Source of the DNA: Sedimenticola sp.
GTDB taxonomy: Bacteria > Pseudomonadota > Gammaproteobacteria > Chromatiales > Chromatiaceae
Direction of reading: 5' to 3'
Assembly: GCA_011051655.1 (NCBI GenBank)
Contig: DRKS01000008.1
Location: 20,629 to 84,628, forward strand
DNA length: 64,000 bases
A model generated the notes under the pieces. The model was not told the origin of the DNA, ran no database searches, and saw nothing but the letters and a program-made list of their open reading frames with translations. A program made the translations under genes and the position numbers. Positions 15,001 to 24,000 of this stretch are shown here, in pieces; positions within the stretch are counted from its first letter, which is position 1; every line of letters starts with the position of its first letter.

Positions 15001-18000
15001 CGGTAACCCAGGTCGCGGTCGGCCTCGACCTCCACGCGGATGACGCCGACGCCGGCGGAACCATCCGGCAGGTTCAGCGTAACGGTCCGGGTGCCCTCCT
15101 CGCCCGGCGCCAGGGGCATGTCCTGAACGGCCACCTCGACGAGGTGCAGCGTCTGGCCCGTGGTCAGGTTGCGCACCCGCACCCGGTCGAACCAGTTGCC
15201 CGGCGTCGGCGCGGCCCCCTCGTTCCGGGTCGTCCAGCTGATCGTCAATGCCCCGCCGGCCTCCGGCGCGGCCTCGGCCACGCTGACCCCGGTCACGACC
15301 AGGTCAGGCGCTGAATTGATGGTGGCGCGCGTGGTGTTGTTGGCCTCGGCGTCCCCCGCCAGGTTGGTTTCGAAGATCTCACCGAGCGCATCGACAATCA
15401 CGTCGAAGCGATAGACGCCGGTGGTATCCAGCCCTCCGGGCCAGCCGAATTCCACGCTGCGCGCGACCGACTGGCCGGCAAGTATCGGATCGGTGGTCTC
15501 CCGCAGGTCGAGGCTTTCGACAATACGCCCGGTCGAGGTGTTGGTGACGATGAGCCGCTCGGTCCAGGGCGCACTGGCGTCCTTGGTGCCCTGGTTGGTC
15601 AGGGTCCAGCCGACGGTGACGGCCTGGCCGGGCAGCCAGCCCGCGGCCGGCGTCACGGTCAGATCCGTGGCGACAAGATCACTGTTTGGCGCAAGTTCGG
15701 TGACAAAGTCGAGCTCGGCTCCGTTGTTCAGCTCCCCGGTGCCATCGGAGTTCCGCTCGATGACGTCATTGCTCACGTCGGCCCGCAGGGAAAGCCGCAG
15801 GTCGCCTACCGAGATCACCCCCGGGGGCAGGGTCAGTGTCGTGCTGCCGGAGACTGTTCCATCCTCGGCAATGGCGTTGGCGCCCGAGGCATCGGTGGGC
15901 ACCACGACATCGGCCAGCACCGCGCCGGTGTCCACACGCCGGATCGTAAGCCGCGTATCGAAGGTGGCGTCGACCGGCGCATTGCCGCTGTTGCGCAGCA
16001 CCCAGCTCACGTCGACGGCGCCGCCGGAAAGGATGGGGGCCGGCGTGTCGATAGTGAAACTGTCCACGGTCAGGTCCGGCGCCGGCTCGCCGTCCAGCCC
16101 GGCCAGGACAATCGGCTCGGTGATGGGGTTGGCGTAGATATTGAAGCTGTAGGCGCGGGTCTCGGGGTAATCCCGCCGGCCTTCGATCAGGACCGTGTAG
16201 GTGCCCGTCTCCTGGAGGGTGGTCGTGTCCTGGTCTTCACTGAAATAACGTTCCAGGATTTCGCGACCATAGGGATCGAGCACCCGCCAGTAGGTGCGCG
16301 AATTCCCGTTGACCACATCGAAGAAATAACGATCTCCCGCCTTTCCCTCGAAGGTGTAGACATGGGTCTCCGAGCCGGGTGCAAGCTGTCCCGAGACGGG
16401 CGTGCCGATGGTAATCGGGGTGGCGTCCGCGTAATCCAGCACTTGCAGGGAGAACGCACCTGTGGCGCCGGAGTTCGCATACACGGTCAGGGAATACTCC
16501 CCCGGCGCCAGCGGCCCAAAGAAAGGCGGGTAGGAAATGCTGTCCGCATCGCTCGAGGTAAAGGCGCGCGTTGAGACCTTGCCCCATGGCCCGCGCAGCA
16601 GCCAACGGAAATTTCCGTTGTTGGGTGACTGGACGTCGACATAGACCTTCGCGCTGTCGGTCAGCGAGAAGGTATAGGTCTGGGTCTCTCCCGGCAGGGC
16701 GATTTCACTCTCCACGCGTTCACCCAGTGTCAGCGCCGAGGTGTTTCCGGACAGGGGCACCAGGCGGAAGGACTGGGTGCGTGCATCCATATCGTTGACA
16801 TCGCCTTCTATCAACAGGTAGAAGGTGCCGTCCGTGTTCAGTGTTACCAATTGAATATCGGAATCAACGTCGACATTCCCCGCTGTGACAAGGGAGCCGT
16901 ACTGATTGATGATCTTCCAGCGGCCGTCGAGATTGCCGGAAATCCGGTCGAGGTAGAACTGCTCGCCCTTGTTGCCGCTGAAGCTGAAGATCTGGGTCGT
17001 GGAACCCGGGTCGAAGGTGGCATCCACCTGCTCGCCGGGGGTGATGGGCGTGGCATTGCCGAGCTGCCGCACCGCGAAGGAATAGGCGCCCGTCATCAGC
17101 CCGGCCGGATCGATGGTGAGGGTGTAATCCCCCGCCGGCGCCCAGATCGCGGTGGAATCACCCCGCCAGTAGCTGTCGGAGCGGCGCATCTCGTTGCTGT
17201 ACAGCGTCCCGGACGGACCGCTGAGGGTCATGCGCATCCTGTAGTCGGGTGTCTGACCGTCAAGGTGGATGTAGCCGTCCTCGGCGAGGCTGAAGGTGTA
17301 ACTGTGGCGATCCAGCGGCGCGGCGATGGTGCCGGTCGTGATGGTGTCGAGGATCAGCGCCTCACTGCTCGTGGTGCCACTGTAGGCCCGGAAACGGTAA
17401 TCCCCGGTGGAGGCATTGTAGGCACGCCCCTCGATCAGCAGATAATAGGTGCCCGCCAGGCTGAGATTTCCAGTCTCCCAATCATCCCGGAAATAACGCC
17501 GCTCCACCACCGTCGAACCGCTGGGGGAAACGATACGGTAGTAGAAGTCCTGGCTGCCGCCGAGATACTCGGTCTGGAGATAGAAGGGTTCACCACCCGG
17601 CCAGTCGAAGCTGTAGATCTGCGTTCCCTTGGGCGGATCGACTGTACCTTCCACCGGCGTATTGATATCGAACGGCGTGGCATCGGCGACATCGAGCAAC
17701 GCGAAGGCATAGGAACCAGTGGAATTGTCGTTGGTATAGATATTGAGCTGATACTCCCCGGGACGCAGCGTGATGAACGTCGATCCGGACCCATAGTTCG
17801 CATCAGTGGTATCGAAGCGCACCGGGCCAGCATTGGTCGGGCCGGTTAACGACCAGTAGAGACGGCTGTTATTGGTCCGGGGGTCCATGACCACGCGGGT
17901 GGTCTCGGTGACAGTGAAACGGTACCGGTCCACCGAGGAGCCATGCAGCAGGTCGCCGGTGAATTCATCGCCAAGGGTGAGCGTCAGTGGCGCTGCGGCT

Positions 18001-21000
18001 GCGGTTGTATCGATCGCCACGTTGTCGATGGTCAGGCCCATGACCTCGGCATTGGAGCGCGCACTGATGGCGACACGTCCATCGGTGAGGTCCAGGCCAC
18101 CGACGAAGTAGCCATCGATGAAGGTGGTGGTGGTCGCGCCGTCACTGCCGATCACCGAGACATTCACCCCACCGTCGGCACGGCTCAGGACCACTTCGAG
18201 ATTGAGGTCCGTATCCAGCAGATCCGCAACTGTCAGCCCGAAATCAGACAGCGGCACCTCAAGTCGCTTGCTGCCATGGTGCAGTGAGATGTGCGGAACA
18301 CTACCGTCACCGCTGCTCTGTACCAGATCCAGCGCGATGCCAAGCGCACCCGTGCGGTTGGCCTCGATATCCACCAAAGGGACGGCGCCGCCCAAACCGT
18401 ATCGCGCCGAAGGCAACCATTCTGTAACCAGACCATGCCCGGCTGTTCCGCTCGCGGGTGATTCCATCCGGTAGTCGAAAGACCAGCGCACTTCGTCGAA
18501 AGGTCCTTCCGCGGTCTGCGAGAAAACGATGCCGGAGCGGGTGTTGGCGGTGAGTGGATCGAGCAGGCGCAGCACTGTATTGCCGGTACCGTCGTCTTCC
18601 TCAATTGGCGTGAAGCCGGACTGGTTGACAAGCACATGGCCAATGCCCGAGCCTCCGCCAAATTCTTCAAGGGTGTCGCCGGTGGCATCCGGGTAAGTGG
18701 GGCTGTTGAGAATGAAGCGGTAGCTGTTGGTGTTCGCGCCATCACGCACATTCCCTTCGAGCAGGAGCAGGTATTCCCCGTCCTGCGGCAGGATAAAGCC
18801 GCCTTCGTCCAGGAAGCGGCGGCCAGAAACCACCTGCTGGCCCGACGGCCCGATCAGGCGCCAGGACGTGTACGTGGCAGGACGGTCAATAACATCCAGG
18901 GAGAAAGCCTGGTTCTTCACACCGTCAAGGAAGAAAACCTTGGTGGCGTGGTTCCCCTCCGGCAGAACACCGAAGGTCTCGTCGTTGAAGAACAGCTCCG
19001 ATTTCTCGGCATCCACATCGAGCAGACGGAACTTGAAATCGCCCGTGATCTGGTCGGTGCCGTAGATCGTGAGCTGGTAGTCCCCCGGCCCGAGTTCGAG
19101 CAGGGGGTTGGCGGGGTAGCGTTCGGCATCGGTGGCGCTGAACTGGCGGTCGGCGAGGTTGTATCCCTCCGGCCCGCGCAGGGCCCAGCGGAGATTGCCG
19201 CGGTACTCCAGTGAATCCATGTACAGCCGTGCCGCATCCGCGAGGGTGAACGAGTAACGCCTGTAATCGCCCGGATCAGGAAGGGTGACCGTCGTGACAT
19301 CGCCCAGGGTCAGGGGAATGCTGTCAGGGACTTCCCGCTCCCAGAAGGCAAAACTGTAGGCCGAACGCCCCCCCGTACCCACATCGCCTTCAACGATAAA
19401 GGTATAAGTCCCGTCATAGGACAGCGTCTGACGGGTGATATCCTCCTGATAGTAGGAGTAACGATAGTTGAACACCTGCCGGCCAAAGGGGTCGAGCAGG
19501 CGCCATGTCATGCCCTCGTTATGACTGATGTCGTCGATGAAGAGCGAGGTTCCGGCAGTGGCGTCGAAGGAGTAGAAACGACTCCGGTTGGCCGGGGTCA
19601 GTTCTCCCGAGATCACGCTGTCGAGCGTCATTGGCGTACTGTCCGCCAGGTTCACGACATCCAGGTTGAAATCACCCCGTGCATCGCCAACGCCTTGAAT
19701 CAACAGCGTATAGTCACCGGCATGCAGGTACAGAACCGGGACGGTATTGCCTATACCTCTGCCATCTGTCTGCGCGAAATGCCGGTCCAGGTAGGTTCCA
19801 TTGGGCCCGGTCAGTTTCAGCCTCAGGTCGCTGCGATTGGTCAGCGAATCGAAATAGACACGGGTGTCTTCCGCCAGGCTGAAGGTGTAGCGCAGTTCCT
19901 GGCCCACACCGCTGACAGTGCCCGTGATGCCATTGGGAATGAAACTGAGCAACCGGGCATCGAGACTGTTTGGCCCGGCATCCGGCGCGGCGCCGGCGGC
20001 ATGCGTATCCAGCGGCAGGTACAATGCCAGACCCTCTTCGTCACCCGCCAGGACCGACTGGTAGGCTGCCGCGATCTCATCGGCGGTACGCGCCTTGGAC
20101 CACAGACGGATATCGTCCAGGGCCCCGTTGAACATGGCATAGTCCGATGCTGACTCGCCCGTCCAGCCGATATACAGCGGCGCCTCATCCCCATAGGAGG
20201 CCGCCGGCGTGGTGCTCATCCCGCGCGAGGCCACCTCGACGCCATTGATGTAGATTTTCTGCACCCCATTGGCACGGTCGAAGACGGCCGCCACATGGGT
20301 CCATTGCCTGGCCGACACCTGGCCCCCGCCGGTCTGGAGCGCTTCACGGCCCCCGTCGGTACGGATGGTGTCGGCATAGATAGAACCGTTTGAGTTCAGC
20401 CACATCGAGTAGGTGCGCTGGTTATGGCCGGTGCCGGCGCTCTTGATCAGCAACGGCGTCCAGGTGTCGACGAAACGGTCCGGGTTGACCCACATCTCCA
20501 GGGTCACGCTGCCGGTCAGATCGATAGCAGGATCATTATCGAGCTTCAGGTGCTCCGCTCCCCGCAGGTCCAGCGCCTGGCCAATGGCGCCATCGATCAC
20601 CGGAACTTCACCGCCCGGATTCGGGCCGCCCAGGGTGATCGGCACAGGCGGACTGACGATGGGGTACAGGGCGAAGCGGTAGGTGAGATCCTGTTGCGTG
20701 CCGTTTTGGCGGTCGCCCTCCAGGATCAGGGTGTAGCGGCCATCGAATTCAAAGGTCAGGCCATCGATATCGCCCGCATTGACCGGGCCGTAGACCTGAC
20801 GCCCAACGGGATCGATCAGGCGCCATGCGGCATTGTTTGCATTGATACCAAGCGATTCCAGGTCCAGGAAGGCGCGGTCTCCGGCACTGGCGGTGAAGGT
20901 GAAGGCCTTGGCCGCGCGGTAGGTGTCGATGGAGCCTTCGATCTTCGAGCCATCGATGGCAACCGGCTCGGCGGTGCCCAGGTCCAGCAAGCGCAGGCCA

Positions 21001-24000
21001 TAGGCACCCTTCGCTGTCGAGGCACCATCGAAGGTCAGGGTGTAATCACCCGCCGGCGCCCGAAAGACATAGTTGCCTCCCCAGTTGGTATCACCGGCCT
21101 GCTCGAGCCGCCGGCTGATATTGACCCCCCCCGGCCCACGCAGGGTGGCATAGATATCATTGCGCGGGCTGAGGGTATCCCAGTAAAGCAGTTTCTCCTC
21201 ATTCAGCGTAAAGGTGTAGACATCCACCTCGCCGGGCACCTGCAGCCTGCCGGTGAAGCTGCCCTGCATGGTGTCTGCGTAATCGATGATTACCGGCTGC
21301 ACGGCGTTGGGACCGGTGTCCGCCACGGCCGTGATCACGCCGCTGGCGGGCGCCTCATCCAGGGGCAGGCCGATGACCTGGCCGAAGGCCACCGCCTCAC
21401 CGGCATAGACCTTTCGGGCATCCTCGTCCGTCAGTGCGCCGTCCCAGAGGACGACACCACGGATGGCGCCTTCGAAGCCCGCGCTGCCGACGCCGGCGAT
21501 GCTCCAGGGACTTTCGATCGCTGCCGGGTTGCCACTGATGCCGCTCGTGCCGACCAGGTTGCCGTTGAGATAGAGCCGCATCTGGCCATTGGTGCGGTCG
21601 ATTACCCCGGTGACATGATTCCAGTCTTCCCACACGACCGAGTTGTGAGGAGAGTTTATCCAGTTCTGCCCTCCGGAACTGTAACTCTTGGTGAAATGGA
21701 CGAAGCCTTGGCTGTTCACCCAGAGTGAATACTCCCGGCCGTATTGCAGGGAGGCGTTGTCCTTATGGATGAGCGGCTTCCAGTTGCCGGCCGTGAAACG
21801 GTCCGGGCGGAACCATAGGGAGAAGCTCAGGTCGCCGTCGATCTGCGTTACCCTGTCTTCGACGACGATCCGCTCGAAGCCGCTGAAGCCCGGTGCGGTA
21901 TCGGCGGCGCCCGCGGGGCCTTCAACGACCTCGATGCCCGCATCTGAATCCGTCGCGTCCAGGTCGACGGCGAATTCCTCGACCGTCTTGTCCTGCAGCA
22001 GGAAATCATAGCTGATCTGGCCGGCACCCTCGTAGGTACGGCCTTCGACCAGGAGGTAGTAGGTCCCGGTGCGGCGGATGGTGTGCAGGTCGCGGTCCTG
22101 CAGGTACTGGCGGGACAGCTCGTTGGCGCCGCGCGGATCGATGAGACGCCAGTAAACGCCGTGGGACGACCCGGTCACCCGGGTCACGTCGACGAGGAAG
22201 GTATCGCCGGCCTCAGCCTCGAAGGAGTACACGTGGGTCTCGTTGCGCGGTTCCAGGACGCCGGTCAGCCGGTCGCCGAGCTGAACCGCCGTCGCCTCGG
22301 CGGCGAGGTCCTTGAAGGCGAAGGAATAGCTCCCGGTGCGGGAGCCTTCGATATAGACCGTAATGTCATATGTGCCGGGAACGACCTCGATGGTGACGTC
22401 ACCGTTGTTCTCATGGCTGTCCGCATCCCGCAGCCGGTAATTGCGGCTGACACCTCCCGGGCCGGTAATCTGAACACGGGTGTAGTAGGCATGCGAGGCG
22501 TTGCCGTTGATGTAGCTGTCGAGATAGAGCGTTGCCGCCTCGGTCACCTCCAGGGTCATGCGGTGGCGCTGCCCCACACGGTCGATGTTTCCGGTGACAA
22601 GCTCACCCGCCCCGATGGCGCGCGTTTGCGGATCCCGTGGGTCCTGCAACTTGAAGGAATAGCTTGTGGTGTTCGCCGGGTTTTCGGAGACATGCCCCTC
22701 GATCAGGAGCGTATAGGTGCCATCCCGCGGCAGGGTGAGCGGATCCCGGTTCTGCAAAGAGGTCGAGCCGATGATCTGGTTGCCGTAGGGATCGAGCAGC
22801 CGGTAGTACGCGTTGTAAGAGCCGCCCGAGTTCGACACATCCGTGAGCGTGACGACCTGCCCGGCCGTGCCGTCGAACTGGTAGATATCCGTTTCGGTGG
22901 CCGGGTCGGTCAACTGGCCTGTGACCGTTTCATCCAGATCGATGGCGGTCGCGGCGGCACTCACATCCAGCAGGCGGAAGGCGAACCGCGGTATCACGGT
23001 ACCGTTGTTCGAGGTCACCCGCGCCCTGTATTCACCCGGTACGAGATAGAGCACCGGTGGAGACGAGACGTGGGGGCCATCCGCCGAGCGCAGGTTGCGT
23101 GAGTCGGAATAGCCGCCCGGCCCGGAGATCACGAGTTGTGCATAGCGGCTGTCGAGCAGGCTGTCGACCACCACGACCTTGGGCTCTGTGATGCTGAAGC
23201 TGTAGGTGGCGGAATCGAACGGGGTGCCAAGCTGGCCCTCGATGGCGTCGCCAAGGACCAGCGGGGCAGTCGTCTCATGGATGGTGCGCAGTTCGAAGGT
23301 GTAATCGTACTGACCCGAATAGGTGCTGTCTTGGATCCGTCCCTCGATGAGCAGCGTGTAACTGCCGGCGGCGAGCGACATCGGCGTCCCGCCATCGAGG
23401 TGCTGGCGGGCCCGTATCTGCCGGCCGTACTGGTCGAACACGCGGTAGTAGGCGTCATGTCTCCGGCCGCTGTCCGCCGTCTTCTCCAGGTACAGCCGCG
23501 TCGCTTCGCTCAGCTCGAAGCTGTAGAGGTCGGTCTCCGCGCGGGGCAGCAGGGTCCCGGAAACGCTGGCGTCGGGATCGATTGCAGTCGATTGCGACAA
23601 ATCCAGCACCCGGAAGGCATAGTCGCCCGTCTGGTTCGAATAGCGGTCGATCCGGACCTGGTAGGTGCCGGGAATCAGCCGGAGGTGCGTATTGCCGCTC
23701 TGGTCATAGCTGTCCGTGGAATAGAAGCTCCGGCGGTTGATGAGCGTTCCCGCCGGTCCGTTCAGCGTCCAGTAGACCGTTCCCGTGCCGCCATAGGAGA
23801 GCGCATCGAAAATGACGTCGGTCTCTTCGGTCACCGTGAAGATGTAGTCATCGATTTCGTTGGCCTGACTGATGGTGCCGTTGACGGTCTCGCCGAGGAC
23901 ATAGGCCGAGCCCTCGTAGTCGGCGATCGCCGTTTCACCGTTTTTGACCAGCTTGAACTGGACCAGGCGGTCGCCGCTCGGCGGGTTCGCGGGATAGCCC